Shown here in pieces: positions 7,131 to 15,520 of a DNA stretch of 64,000 bases (position 1 is the stretch's first letter; each line of letters starts with the position of its first letter). A program made the translations under genes and the position numbers. The notes below the pieces were generated by a model, which saw only the letters and a program-made list of their open reading frames with translations, searched no databases and had not been told where the DNA came from. Source of the DNA: Beduinella massiliensis (GTDB lineage Bacteria; Bacillota; Clostridia; Christensenellales; Aristaeellaceae); contig NZ_LT963430.1 in assembly GCF_900199405.1 (NCBI RefSeq), positions 992,001 to 1,056,000 on the forward strand, written 5' to 3'.

Positions 7131-8543
7131 TCAGGGGTGCAGCCTGGACCAGGCGTCGCGGATCGCCTTTTGATGGGTAACGCCGTAATTCGGGTCGTTT
7201 TGCTGGCACTCCTCCATGTCGCGGTAGAAGTGCACGCACAGGTGCCCGTCGAAGTCGTTATCCTGGATGGAGCCGGTCAGATGCGCGACGTTGTGCGTCG
7301 TGGCGAGAATCCAGCGGCCGTCGGGCATGTTCACGTAGACCGGCTTGGGCGTCCAGGTGTTCTGGTTGCCGAAGGCCTTGTACATGATCGCCGTGTCCTC
7401 GGCGGTCAGGGGCTCGCAGTCCGCGTGGCGGCCCATCGCGTAAATTTTGAGCTTCCAGCCAAGGCCGGTAGACGGGTCGTAGACCGTCAGCCTCTGGCCG
7501 TTTTTGTAGTTCTGCTTCACGTCGTCAAACCAGTGGGCGAGCTCCACGGAGGAGGAGGCGGGCCCCTGCATCTCCCCGACGCCGGGGGCCACGGTGGGCA
7601 CGGGCTTGGGCGCTTCGTCCGCGCGCACGGGGTCGCGCTCGTAGAGGATGCGCAGCGTCGCCGCGCCCGCCACGCCGTCCACGCCGGTGTTGTTGTTCTT
7701 CTGGAACGCCTTTACCGCGGTGACCGTCGCGCTGTCGTAGGTGCCGTTTACCACGCCCGTGTAGTAGCCCAGCTCCTTGAGTTTGCTTTGCAGCATCAGC
7801 ACGTCGTCGCCGGTCGCGCCCTTGCGCAGCGTCGGATAGGGCGTGGCGTTCGCGGACGGCTTCTGCGTCGGCTTGGGCGTGGGGCCCGGCGTCGGGGTGG
7901 GCGCGGGCGCGCCGCCTGAACCGGTATCATCGCCTGAGCCGCCGAGGATCGTGCCGTCCGCGCGCACGAGCGAATCGAGCTTTGTCTGCGTGTTGCGCCC
8001 GGCCACGCCGTCCGCGGAGAGGCCGTAGTCGCGCTGAAAGGCGCGCACGGCGTCGCGCGTGACGCTGTAATACCCGCCCGTGACCGAGGCGCTGAAGTAG
8101 CCCAGGGCCTTGAGCTGGCGCTGCACGCGCGACACGTCCTCGCCCTTGCTGCCGTACTTCAGGTTGCGGTACGCCCCGCTGGAGGAGGGACCGCCGCCGG
8201 ATGGCGCCTGGGTGGGCGCCGGGGTGACGGCGGGCGCGTCCCCTTCGCCGCCGCCTGAACCGCCCGCGGCCTTCTCCAGCTTGTCAAATGTCTTGGGGCC
8301 GACCACGCCGTCGGCCTTGAGCCCGGCCTTTTGCTGAAAGGCGGAAACGGCTTGCTTGGTGCGGCTGCCGAAGATGCCGTCCGCCGTCCCCGGGGCGTAG
8401 CCCAGGTCGATGAGCTGGAGCTGCACCGCGCGCACGTCTTCGCCCCTTGTGCCGGTATAGAGCAGGCGGGCCGCCGAGGCCGGCGATGCCAGCAGCATCG
8501 TGAGCGTGAGCAGCGCCGCGCCCGTCTGTTGTTTCAGGTTCAA
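7131..8543 (-). CDS. Secreted protein with three peptidoglycan-binding repeats and a YkuD-like C-terminal domain
   Basis: A 470-residue exported protein. I chose TTG 8543 because GGAGGG lies 8 bases upstream and it opens directly into a signal peptide (NLKQQTGAALLTLTMLLASP). Three PG_binding_1 repeats begin near residues 37 (RGEDVRAVQLQL), 134 (KGEDVSRVQRQL) and 244 (TGDDVLMLQSKL), separated by Gly/Ser/Pro/Thr-rich linkers. From ~residue 329 a domain follows with HADCEPLTAEDTAIM and, near 436, DGHLCVHF; this arrangement recurs in Firmicute wall proteins and resembles an L,D-transpeptidase-type His/Cys site, but catalysis is not established. Its likely place is the cell wall, in envelope remodelling. 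Confidence 0.85.
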   Translation of the reverse strand: MNLKQQTGAALLTLTMLLASPASAARLLYTGTRGEDVRAVQLQLIDLGYAPGTADGIFGSRTKQAVSAFQQKAGLKADGVVGPKTFDKLEKAAGGSGGGEGDAPAVTPAPTQAPSGGGPSSSGAYRNLKYGSKGEDVSRVQRQLKALGYFSASVTGGYYSVTRDAVRAFQRDYGLSADGVAGRNTQTKLDSLVRADGTILGGSGDDTGSGGAPAPTPTPGPTPKPTQKPSANATPYPTLRKGATGDDVLMLQSKLKELGYYTGVVNGTYDSATVTAVKAFQKNNNTGVDGVAGAATLRILYERDPVRADEAPKPVPTVAPGVGEMQGPASSSVELAHWFDDVKQNYKNGQRLTVYDPSTGLGWKLKIYAMGRHADCEPLTAEDTAIMYKAFGNQNTWTPKPVYVNMPDGRWILATTHNVAHLTGSIQDNDFDGHLCVHFYRDMEECQQNDPNYGVTHQKAIRDAWSRLHP

Positions 8544-8592
8544 TTCGCTATCCCTCCTGCACGCGCCCCCGCGGGGCGCGCTTTTGAGAGGC

Positions 8593-8621
8593 ATTATAGC
8601 GAATGAATACGAAAAAGTAAA
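8593..8621 (-). promoter_or_regulatory. Promoter of the wall-binding protein gene
   Basis: Minus strand TTTACT (8616-8621), 17-base spacer, TATAAT (8593-8598). The leader contains a GC hairpin (8562-8582). Confidence 0.7.
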
Positions 8622-8630
8622 GCTTTCGTC

Positions 8631-8647
8631 ATATATTGGTAATATAT
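8631..8647. repeat. AT palindrome between TraX-like and wall-protein genes
   Basis: Perfect inverted repeat ATATATT-GGT-AATATAT, 10 bases upstream of the wall protein's -35 hexamer. It may be a regulator site; nothing else supports that. Confidence 0.4.
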
Positions 8648-8667
8648 ACGGAAAGATGACAGGCGTG

Positions 8668-9369
8668 TCACAAGTACCAATACGGCGGAATCAACCGAAA
8701 GTGGCGGATGAGGTAGAGCGCGAGCAGGCCGAGCGGGTAGGCGGCGTAAAAAGCGAAGCGAAGCCGCTTTACGCCGGGACGGCCGTTGTACAACGAGATC
8801 GGCAGCAGGGCGAGTAGCGCGCAGGGCGAGAGCAGCAAAAAGGACGCCGGGGCGCCAGCGGCGTAGAGCTGCAGCAGGTAAGCCGAAAGCAGCGCCGCAA
8901 AGCCCGCCGCCCTGCGCACGGGGCTGTCCGCGAAGACGTGGAAGCAAAGCGTCAGCAGCACGCCGTAGGCCGCGTAATCCGAGCGCAGCAGCATGGCCGC
9001 CATGCAGCAGAGCAGCACGCTGGCGGCGCAGAGCAGGGGCTTTTTCACGATCAGCGCGTCGTAGCAGCATAGGGCAAGCAGGGAAAGGCATAATGTAAAG
9101 ACCACGTTTTGCCCCGCGGGCGAAAAGAGCGCGTCGAAGTGCACGAGGTCAAACGGCACCTCGCTGAGGAGCGCAAGCAGGAAAAGGCGCAGGCCGTAGC
9201 GGCGCAGGCTGCGGGTATGGCGGTATCCCTCACAGAGCAGAAAGCAGTAGAGCGGCAGGGCCAGGCGGCCCACGGCGCGCAAGAGGGAGACGCCCGGAAG
9301 CAGCACGAGGCCCAGCTGGTCCAGCGCCATGCAAAGAAGCGCGACGAGGCGCAGCGCGAATGCGGACAA
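8668..9369 (-). CDS. TraX family membrane protein
   Basis: A 233-residue polytopic membrane protein of the TraX family, first known from F-plasmid pilin acetylation but widespread in Firmicute chromosomes as putative acyltransferases. Family marks are MALDQLGLVLLPG, AVGRLALPLYCFLLCEGY, LLSEVPFDLVHF and GQNVVFTL. About seven hydrophobic segments follow. The start is TTG 9369, 6 bases after GGGAGGG. No conjugation genes are near, so a chromosomal acyltransferase role, perhaps on a wall or surface polymer, is inferred. It shares a divergent promoter region with the lipase-like gene. Confidence 0.85.
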   Translation of the reverse strand: MSAFALRLVALLCMALDQLGLVLLPGVSLLRAVGRLALPLYCFLLCEGYRHTRSLRRYGLRLFLLALLSEVPFDLVHFDALFSPAGQNVVFTLCLSLLALCCYDALIVKKPLLCAASVLLCCMAAMLLRSDYAAYGVLLTLCFHVFADSPVRRAAGFAALLSAYLLQLYAAGAPASFLLLSPCALLALLPISLYNGRPGVKRLRFAFYAAYPLGLLALYLIRHFRLIPPYWYL

Positions 9370-9402
9370 AGGGTTCCCTCCCCCGGAAAAAGTATCTTAC
9401 AC

Positions 9403-9431
9403 ATACTACAAAATCGGGCCGGGTTTGTCAA
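9403..9431 (-). promoter_or_regulatory. Promoter of TraX-like gene
   Basis: Minus strand TTGACA (9426-9431), 17-base spacer, TAGTAT (9403-9408). Confidence 0.8.
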
Positions 9432-9442
9432 TGCGCTGTGCT

Positions 9443-9471
9443 TTGTAAAGCGGCGCGCGATATGCTATAAT
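9443..9471 (+). promoter_or_regulatory. Promoter of lipase/SH3b operon
   Basis: TTGTAA (9443-9448), 17-base spacer, TATAAT (9466-9471); arranged back to back with the TraX-like promoter. Confidence 0.7.
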
Positions 9472-9540
9472 AAGCGAAGATGCGACAAGCGGCTTCGGCA
9501 ACAGCCGCGGCAGAGGATAAAGCGTGAAGAGGATGATGCA

Positions 9541-11115
9541 ATGACGCGGCGCAGGCATATCGTGCGCGGGAAATTGACGCGCGTTAATCTGGCGGCGGTG
9601 GAAGGGGTCTTCTCGCCGCCCCAAAAGAACGCCTGGGGGCGCGCGATGCCGCCCTTCGATCCCGTGCTTTTGCGCCTCAGCGCGGAGATGGCGGCCGCGA
9701 CGTACGACCTGGAGGTCGAACGCTTTTTTGACGCGGGCTGGATGGATTGCACGTTTCAGGCGGAAAACCGCCTGTTCGACGCGATCGACGGGCGCTATGG
9801 AGAATGGCGTCCCGCGCAGGCCATCCGCCGGGGCATCCGCATGAAGAAGGCGCGCGGGGCGATGCGCTTTTCGCTGGGCGACGTGCTGCGCGGCGTGCGT
9901 CAGCTCGTCGCGACGGATACGGGCAAGGTCGTCACCATGGCGCACGAGGCGTCGGACGGGCGCTTCGTGATCGCCATCAGCTTCATGGGCACCAGCAGAA
10001 AGTTTTACGACTGGGTCACCAACCTGAAGATGACGTGCAAAAACGGCCTGCACGAGGGCTTCTCGCAGGTCGCCCGGCAGCTCATGGAGAACGCGGAGCG
10101 CATCTCCTACCCCCAGGTGGCCCACGCGCTGGGACGGGAGAAGCTGACGCTGCTGGACGCGGTGAACCTTTGCGCGACGGAGGACAGCCCGGTGCGCCTG
10201 CTCGTGTGCGGGCACTCGCAGGGCGGTGCCTCCGCGCAGGCTTACGTACACCTGCTGATGGAGGAGCAGGGGGCGATGGCGGAGAACCTGCTGGGCTACA
10301 CGTTCGCAGCGCCGACGGTGGCGGGCCTTGGCTTCGCGGGCGCGCCGGATGCCTATCCCATCTACAACGTCGTGAACGCGGAGGACTTCGTGCCGCGCAT
10401 GGGGGCGTACATGCGCCTGGGCGTAGACATGGTCTTCGTGCCCGACGAGGCGTTCAGAAGCGCCTACTACGGCTGCTCGCCCGATGAGGACGCGGCTTAC
10501 GCGCGCGAGCGCGCCCGGCGGCTGATGGGCGCCATGGTCGATACGCCCACGATCATGGAGGGCGTGACGGCGCTTTGCCGCGCCATGCAGAACATGCCCG
10601 ACCAGCGCATGGCCGAGCGGACGCTCGGCGCGCTGAACGCGGGGCTCAAGTACCTGACCCCCGCGATGGCCAGCCTCGGCCTCACCGCGACGGACATCAT
10701 GCGCCTGTTCGAGCGCCAGCTCACGCTTTCCTACCGGGGGGTCACGGATCAAAACCTCGACGAGGAGCGGGTTCAAACGCTGGAGCGGGAGATCATGGAC
10801 CTCGTGGGCGAGATCGGGCCGGAGGCCTTTACGAAGGCCTTCGGAGAGGTGACGCTCAGCCCCCACGGCATCACGCAGGGCGAGGGGCGGCCGGTGCCGC
10901 CCTACATCGCGATGGTGCAGCGCCATGTCGACAGCCTGCGCGCATGCGTCTGGCGCGAGGCGGAGGGACGGGCGGTGCAGGAACCGGCCCCCGGCGCCTG
11001 GTTCAGCCTGACGACGGGGCGCTTCGCGCTGCGTCCGGCGCTCGCGGCGGCGGACGGGCAGGACGAAAAAAACGAGACGCTGCAAGGGAACAAAGAAGCG
11101 CCCTCGCACGTTTAA
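9541..11115 (+). CDS. Lipase class 3-like alpha/beta hydrolase
   Basis: A 524-residue protein whose centre (about residues 85-310) resembles fungal-type class 3 lipases: AISFMGTS near the strand before the lid, and VCGHSQGGASAQAYVHLL with nucleophile Ser near residue 225, then TFAAPTVAG and NVVNAEDFVPRMG, where the catalytic Asp would lie. No signal peptide is visible at ATG 9541, so it appears cytosolic or exported unconventionally. The ~200-residue C-terminal region is helical and unassigned. The frame is open further upstream, but that overlaps the divergent promoters; GAGGATG precedes ATG 9541. It is followed after 59 bases by an SH3b wall protein, probably in the same operon. Confidence 0.8.
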   Translation: MTRRRHIVRGKLTRVNLAAVEGVFSPPQKNAWGRAMPPFDPVLLRLSAEMAAATYDLEVERFFDAGWMDCTFQAENRLFDAIDGRYGEWRPAQAIRRGIRMKKARGAMRFSLGDVLRGVRQLVATDTGKVVTMAHEASDGRFVIAISFMGTSRKFYDWVTNLKMTCKNGLHEGFSQVARQLMENAERISYPQVAHALGREKLTLLDAVNLCATEDSPVRLLVCGHSQGGASAQAYVHLLMEEQGAMAENLLGYTFAAPTVAGLGFAGAPDAYPIYNVVNAEDFVPRMGAYMRLGVDMVFVPDEAFRSAYYGCSPDEDAAYARERARRLMGAMVDTPTIMEGVTALCRAMQNMPDQRMAERTLGALNAGLKYLTPAMASLGLTATDIMRLFERQLTLSYRGVTDQNLDEERVQTLEREIMDLVGEIGPEAFTKAFGEVTLSPHGITQGEGRPVPPYIAMVQRHVDSLRACVWREAEGRAVQEPAPGAWFSLTTGRFALRPALAAADGQDEKNETLQGNKEAPSHV

Positions 11116-11174
11116 TGAATGCAAAGGAAACGCCGCCCGGGCGGGCATGGCGATCGAATGATGGGGGAAAGAAC

Positions 11175-12299
11175 ATGCGGACATGGAAATACACGCTTGC
11201 GGCGGCACTGACGGCGGCCTGCTGCCTGCTGCCGCTGGCGGGCCTCGCCGAATCGTACGGCGTCATCCGCGGCGGCCGGCTCAACCTGCGCGCGGAGCCG
11301 CACGCGGGTTCGGACCGGCTGGGGCAATATCCGCCCGGCACCTGGGTGGAGCTGATCTCCAAGACCGGTTCCTGGTATTTCGTGGAGGTCGAGGACGGCG
11401 CGACGGGCTACATGAGCGGCAGCTATATCAGCGAGGACACGACGCCGGGCGGGAGCTACGGCACGGTCGACAATCCGGACGGCTACGTCAACCTGCGCAA
11501 GACCCCCTCGCTGAGCGCGGACGTGCTCGCCCGCTACAACAGCGGTACGCGCGTGGACATCCTGTCGCAGAACACGGGCTGGTATCAGGTGCGCGTGGAC
11601 GGGCTTACGGGCTTCATGGTGTCGGATCTGGTGCGCCTGGGGGACGTTTCCCCGGTCGCCTACGCCACCATCGCCACGCCGAACGGCAACAGCGTCAACC
11701 TGCGCGGCGGTCCGAGCAAGGACGCGCCCTGGCTCTCCTCCTGGCAGCCGGGCACGACGGTGGAAATCCTCGTCAAGGGGAAAAACTGGCACAAGGTGCG
11801 CATCGGCGGGACGATCGGCTTCATGTCCGCGCAGTACCTGACCAGCTCCTCCAGCTACGACAGCACGCAGAACATGACCGTCTATTACGGCGTGGTCAAC
11901 AATCCCAAGTCCACCCAGGTGCTGAACCTGCGCCAGCAGCCCTCGCTGGACGCGAAGGTGCTGGGCTATTACGGGAACGGCACGCTGGTGAAGGTGCTCT
12001 CCAAGGGCACGACCTGGCACGAGGTGCTGGTGGGCTCGCAGCGGGGGTACATGATGGCCAAGTACATCCGCCTCACGGGCAATTCCGGGGTGGAGGCCAT
12101 CCGCCGCACCGCGACGCTGGTGAACCCCAACGGCGGGTCGATCGTCAACTTCCGCTCCGCGCCGAGCCTGTACGCGAAGGTGTTGGGGGTCTATACCGTG
12201 GGCACGCAGGTGACGGTGGTGGAATCCGGCGTGGACTGGACGCGCGTGAACATCGGGGGATCCACGGGCTACGTGAGCTCGTACTTCCTGCAATATTGA
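11175..12299 (+). CDS. Secreted protein with five bacterial SH3 domains
   Basis: A 374-residue exported protein: a signal peptide (TLAAALTAACCLLPLAGLAES) then five SH3b repeats marked by LNLRAEP (~35), VNLRKTP (~105), VNLRGGP (~173), LNLRQQP (~249) and VNFRSAP (~323), each ending in a GYM/GFM-type strand. There is no catalytic domain. SH3b repeats commonly bind peptidoglycan, so it is probably a wall-associated binding or scaffold protein. The chosen ATG follows GGGGGAAAG; the frame extends upstream only within the preceding gene. It lies in the lipase operon and ends before a cluster of inverted repeats. Confidence 0.88.
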   Translation: MRTWKYTLAAALTAACCLLPLAGLAESYGVIRGGRLNLRAEPHAGSDRLGQYPPGTWVELISKTGSWYFVEVEDGATGYMSGSYISEDTTPGGSYGTVDNPDGYVNLRKTPSLSADVLARYNSGTRVDILSQNTGWYQVRVDGLTGFMVSDLVRLGDVSPVAYATIATPNGNSVNLRGGPSKDAPWLSSWQPGTTVEILVKGKNWHKVRIGGTIGFMSAQYLTSSSSYDSTQNMTVYYGVVNNPKSTQVLNLRQQPSLDAKVLGYYGNGTLVKVLSKGTTWHEVLVGSQRGYMMAKYIRLTGNSGVEAIRRTATLVNPNGGSIVNFRSAPSLYAKVLGVYTVGTQVTVVESGVDWTRVNIGGSTGYVSSYFLQY

Positions 12300-12329
12300 C
12301 GGAGCGGTTCAGGCCTCTGGAACGTACGA

Positions 12330-12470
12330 AGAAGGACTGCCGCACGGCAGTCCTTCTGGCTATCGGCAAAGTCGATGGCCTCAGCCTGCCGAAGAACCCT
12401 GCTTTCAGGAAGCGAGAAAGCAGGGTTCTTCGACAAGCTAGGGCGCGCGCCGCATTTGCGGCGCGCGCCC
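12330..12470. repeat. Cluster of three long inverted repeats with a partial copy of the modular repeat family
   Basis: Three perfect hairpins lie between convergent genes: 12330-12357 (AGAAGGACTGCCG stem), 12391-12431 (16-bp stem, 9-base loop) and 12441-12470 (GGGCGCGCGCCGC stem). Between the first two is GGCTATCGGCAAAGTCGA followed by TGGCC, nearly the palindromic end module found at 26.3 and 56.4 kb. The first and third hairpins could terminate transcription, although neither has a strong T-run. Confidence 0.7.
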
Positions 12471-12492
12471 GTATCTATATCAGGACGTCCGT

Positions 12493-13797
12493 TCAGGGGG
12501 AGGCTTCACCGTCCTTTGGCTCCAGCGCCCAGATGTGCCGGTCGCGCCGGAAAAGCAGGCAGGGCAGCATCCCGAAAATCGCCAGGGCGAGGAAGACCAG
12601 CGACGCGCCCGCGCCCTTGCCCGCGCCCAGCAGCGCGTAAAGCGGATGACCCGGGGCAAGCGACGCCATCAGCGGCTCGGCCACGCGGTCGACCAGCCAG
12701 CCGCCGAGCAGATAGCCCAGCGGAATGGTGAAGAACTGCAGCGTGTTGCGGGCGGCGTATACGCGCCCCTGCATGTTCAGCGGGATGATCGTGCGCAGCA
12801 GCGCGTTCATGTTCGCGTTCATCGCGGGGATGACGACCCACCCCAGCGCCGCGCCCAGGCACCACAGCGCGGGCGAGCGGCCCAGCGCGAGCAGCAGGTT
12901 TTCCGTGCTCATGGAAAACAGCAGCGCATTGAAGATGACGCGCACGCGGCTCTTCGGCGCGGGCAGCAGCGTCATGAGCGCGCTTCCCGCCAGCATGGCG
13001 AGGCCGGAGACGGTGTTGACGGCGCCCAGGGCCGCCTCGCCCGCGCGGGGCAGGATCAGGGCGGGCAGGGCCGCGTTGTACATCGAGGCCGCCAAGTTGA
13101 TGCAGGATAGCAGCAGGATGAGGTCGAGGATGCCGCGATTCCTTCGCAGGTACGACAGGCCGCTTCTGGCGGATGCGAGCAGCGATTCTCCCGCTCCCTC
13201 TCCCCGCGGGGCGCGGGGGATGCGGATGAACAGCGCAAGGGTCAGCACCGCGACGGCACAGGTGCAAAGGTCGAAGACGATGACCGCGTTCAGCCCCAGC
13301 AGGGTGTAGAGCGCCGTGGCCGCCATGGGCGTCACGACCGTGACCAGGGAGTTGGAAAGCGCCTGCAGGGAGCTGACGCGCTGCACGTGCCGCCTGGGCG
13401 TCAGCAGGCTGACCGTCACCTCGGAGGCAGGCTGCTGCACCGTGTTCATGAGGCCGCCGAGCGCGCTCAGCGCGTACAGGTGGCCGACGCGCAGCCTGCC
13501 GGTCAAAAGGAGCGCCAGCACGCAGAGCGTGGAGAGCGCCGCGAGCAGGTCGCAGACGATCAGGGTCTTCTTCTTGTCCAGCCGGTCGCTGAGCGTCCCG
13601 GCGAAGATGCTGACCAGCACATAGGGGGCGTAGGTGCAGACGGACAGCAGGGCGGTTCCGAGAGCCGAGCCCTGCTGCTGGTAGGACCAGAGCACCAGCG
13701 CGAAGCCGGTCATCGAGCTGCCGAGCGTTGAGAGCGACTGCGTCAGCCAGAGCGTCAGGAACGGACGCATTTCAGACGGGGTTGAATTTGATTTCAT
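12493..13797 (-). CDS. MFS transporter, macrolide-efflux (MefA/MFS_3)-like
   Basis: A 434-residue 12-TM major facilitator. Typical features are FLTLWLTQSLSTLGSSMTGF at the N-terminus, the motif-A-like loop FAGTLSDRLDKKKTLIVCD between TM2 and TM3, and NMQGRVYAARNTLQFFTIPLGYLLGG late in the protein, as in the Mef/MFS_3 drug-efflux group. ATG 13797 is preferred since GGGAGGAG precedes it by 9 bases; an upstream ATG in frame (13821) overlaps that site. A 12-codon leader ORF and hairpin precede it, an arrangement used by ribosome-targeting-antibiotic resistance genes for attenuation. Substrate is inferred only. Confidence 0.82.
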   Translation of the reverse strand: MKSNSTPSEMRPFLTLWLTQSLSTLGSSMTGFALVLWSYQQQGSALGTALLSVCTYAPYVLVSIFAGTLSDRLDKKKTLIVCDLLAALSTLCVLALLLTGRLRVGHLYALSALGGLMNTVQQPASEVTVSLLTPRRHVQRVSSLQALSNSLVTVVTPMAATALYTLLGLNAVIVFDLCTCAVAVLTLALFIRIPRAPRGEGAGESLLASARSGLSYLRRNRGILDLILLLSCINLAASMYNAALPALILPRAGEAALGAVNTVSGLAMLAGSALMTLLPAPKSRVRVIFNALLFSMSTENLLLALGRSPALWCLGAALGWVVIPAMNANMNALLRTIIPLNMQGRVYAARNTLQFFTIPLGYLLGGWLVDRVAEPLMASLAPGHPLYALLGAGKGAGASLVFLALAIFGMLPCLLFRRDRHIWALEPKDGEASP

Positions 13798-13874
13798 GAG
13801 ACTTTGCTCCTCCCTTTTCATTGGATAAACGGCGGGGGATGCAAAGCCTGTCGGACGAAGGGCTGCGTTTCAGG

Positions 13875-13916
13875 GCTCCATGCATGATTCGTCCGGAATC
13901 AGGCTCTGCATGGAGC
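13875..13916 (-). promoter_or_regulatory. Hairpin overlapping the leader-peptide end (candidate attenuator)
   Basis: A 10-bp perfect stem GCTCCATGCA/TGCATGGAGC encloses a second stem TGATTC/GAATCA. The 5' arm lies within the last codons and stop of the leader ORF, so a stalled ribosome would disrupt it. Confidence 0.55.
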
Positions 13917-13937
13917 AAAAACGATGCACAGGATCAT
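13899..13937 (-). CDS. Leader peptide MILCIVFAPCRA (12 aa) upstream of MFS gene
   Basis: A 12-codon reading frame with a strong AGGAGG ribosome site 7 bases before its ATG, located between the MFS promoter and the MFS start. Its last codons enter a 42-base hairpin region. Short leader ORFs with this geometry precede erm, mef, msr and similar genes and act through drug-induced ribosome stalling. The peptide matches no stalling sequence I recall, so the function is inferred from layout alone. Confidence 0.5.
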   Translation of the reverse strand: MILCIVFAPCRA

Positions 13938-13967
13938 GGAACGTCCTCCTTTCCGCGTGATACGCAC

Positions 13968-13996
13968 AGGATAACACGCGGGCAGGCATTTGTAAA
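13968..13996 (-). promoter_or_regulatory. Promoter of leader peptide and MFS gene
   Basis: Minus strand TTTACA (13991-13996), 17-base spacer, TATCCT (13968-13973). Confidence 0.65.
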
Positions 13997-14006
13997 GCGC
14001 GGGCGG

Positions 14007-14663
14007 TTACAGGTCCTGCGCCTCGAAGTTTCGCGCGTCCACGCGGTAACGCCAAAGGCCGCACAGCGAAAAGACCGCGATGCCCGCAAGGAGGATGGGG
14101 ATTTGGCGCAGCTGGTCGACCGCGCGCATGGAATCCCAGAAGCAGCCGCCGGTCAGGGCGCGCGCCGCGTGCACGCTGCCCTCCCCCAGCAGGAGGACGG
14201 CGAAGACGGCGACGGCGGATTTGACGAAGGCGACACCGACCTTTTGCACGTCGCTGAAGTAGGCAGAGAGGAACACGGCGTTGAACGCGGCAAAGATGAA
14301 AAACGCGAGGCCGAAAAAGGCGACGTCCGGCTCGATGCCCACCGGATTTTCATAGGGAAACGCGGTCCCGCGCAGGATTGCCATGGGTACGCATAGCAGA
14401 ATCTGCAAAAGCTCGATGGAGATCACCAGCAGATAGCGCGCCCGAACGATATCCCGCTTTCGGACCGGCAGGGCGATGGTATAAAGCACGTCGCGGTTTT
14501 CACGCGCCGTCTGCACGGACATAAAGATCGCAAGGCAGGTGTAAAAAAAGCAGACCGTGTACGGATAACCGGGAATGAACAGCATCAGGCAAAACGAAAA
14601 GAACACGTAGACGACGGGCAGCGCCACCAGCTTCCATTCCTTGTACAGCAGATTGCTAAGCAT
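14007..14663 (-). CDS. ABC-2 type transporter permease
   Basis: A 218-residue membrane protein with six hydrophobic segments and an N-terminus MLSNLLYKEWKL typical of ABC-2 permeases. The loop VQTARENRDVLYTIALPVRKRDIVRARYLLV is the cytoplasmic coupling region seen in this family. The start overlaps the upstream ATPase stop by 8 bases and GGAGGG precedes it. It is the last gene of a LytTR-DUF3021-ATPase-permease operon and should pair with the ATPase. The export substrate (peptide, lipid or drug) is not evident. Confidence 0.85.
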   Translation of the reverse strand: MLSNLLYKEWKLVALPVVYVFFSFCLMLFIPGYPYTVCFFYTCLAIFMSVQTARENRDVLYTIALPVRKRDIVRARYLLVISIELLQILLCVPMAILRGTAFPYENPVGIEPDVAFFGLAFFIFAAFNAVFLSAYFSDVQKVGVAFVKSAVAVFAVLLLGEGSVHAARALTGGCFWDSMRAVDQLRQIPILLAGIAVFSLCGLWRYRVDARNFEAQDL

Positions 14664-15516
14664 CGCGCTCCCTCCTTTCCAGGCAGACCATGATGTCTTC
14701 CAGCGTCGCGGGCGCGGTCTGCACGGCTTCGGGCAGCGGCGCCGTCCCGCCCTGCCGGGGCAGCAGCGCCTGAAAGCGCCCGGCGTGCGCGCGGCAGCCG
14801 ATCAGCAAATCGGAGAAGGGGGACGCGAGGACGTGCTGCGGCCCCTGAACCCGCAGGTAGCGCGAAGTGAACGACGCTGTCGGCTCGCAGGCGATGGCCT
14901 CGCCCTCCCGCATGTAGAGGATGTCATCCGCGCACTTGTCCAGGTCGGACGTGATGTGCGTGGAAAAGAGGATCGTCACGCCCTCCTCCCCGGCGAGGCG
15001 CAGAAAGATGTCCAGCAGCTCGTCGCGGGAGACGGGATCCAGGCCGCTGGTGGGTTCGTCCAGCAGCAGCAGCCTCGCGCGGTGCGAAAGCGCGAGGGCG
15101 AGCAGGTACTTGACCTTCATGCCCTCCGAGAGCTCGTCGGCCCGCTTGCACTCGTCCAGGCGGAAGCGCTCCATCAACCGCGCGTAAGCGTCGACGTCCC
15201 ACGCGGGGTAAAACCGGCGCGTCACCTGCGTCAGCGTGCGAAGCGTCCTGCGGGGGTAAAAGCGGATACCGCCCGAGACGAAGGCGATGCGCTGCTTGAT
15301 GAAAAGCTCGTGCTCGGGGTACGCCTTCCCGAAGAAACGCACCGCGCCGGCATCCGGGCGCGCCTGCCCCAGCAGACACTTCAGCGTCGTGGTCTTGCCC
15401 GCGCCGTTGCGCCCGATGAATCCCATGATGTGCCCCTCCGGCACGCGAAAGGAGACGTCCCTCAGCGCAAAGCGCTCGTAGCGCTTGCAAAGCCCCTCTA
15501 CCTGCAATACGTCCAT
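14656..15516 (-). CDS. ABC transporter ATP-binding protein
   Basis: A 286-residue ATPase. Walker A is GRNGAGKTTTLKCLL near residue 36, the signature helix is ELSEGMKVKYLLALAL, and Walker B is LLLLDEPTSGLDPVSR; FSTHITSDLDKCAD holds the switch histidine. ATG 15516 is favoured over the open frame to 15549 because AAGGGG precedes it and it begins MDVLQVEGLCKRY, the family norm. It stands 4 bases after the DUF3021 gene and overlaps the permease. The C-terminal ~60 residues resemble the regulatory tail of bacitracin/lantibiotic-type exporters. Confidence 0.92.
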   Translation of the reverse strand: MDVLQVEGLCKRYERFALRDVSFRVPEGHIMGFIGRNGAGKTTTLKCLLGQARPDAGAVRFFGKAYPEHELFIKQRIAFVSGGIRFYPRRTLRTLTQVTRRFYPAWDVDAYARLMERFRLDECKRADELSEGMKVKYLLALALSHRARLLLLDEPTSGLDPVSRDELLDIFLRLAGEEGVTILFSTHITSDLDKCADDILYMREGEAIACEPTASFTSRYLRVQGPQHVLASPFSDLLIGCRAHAGRFQALLPRQGGTAPLPEAVQTAPATLEDIMVCLERRERDA

Positions 15517-15520
15517 CTTC

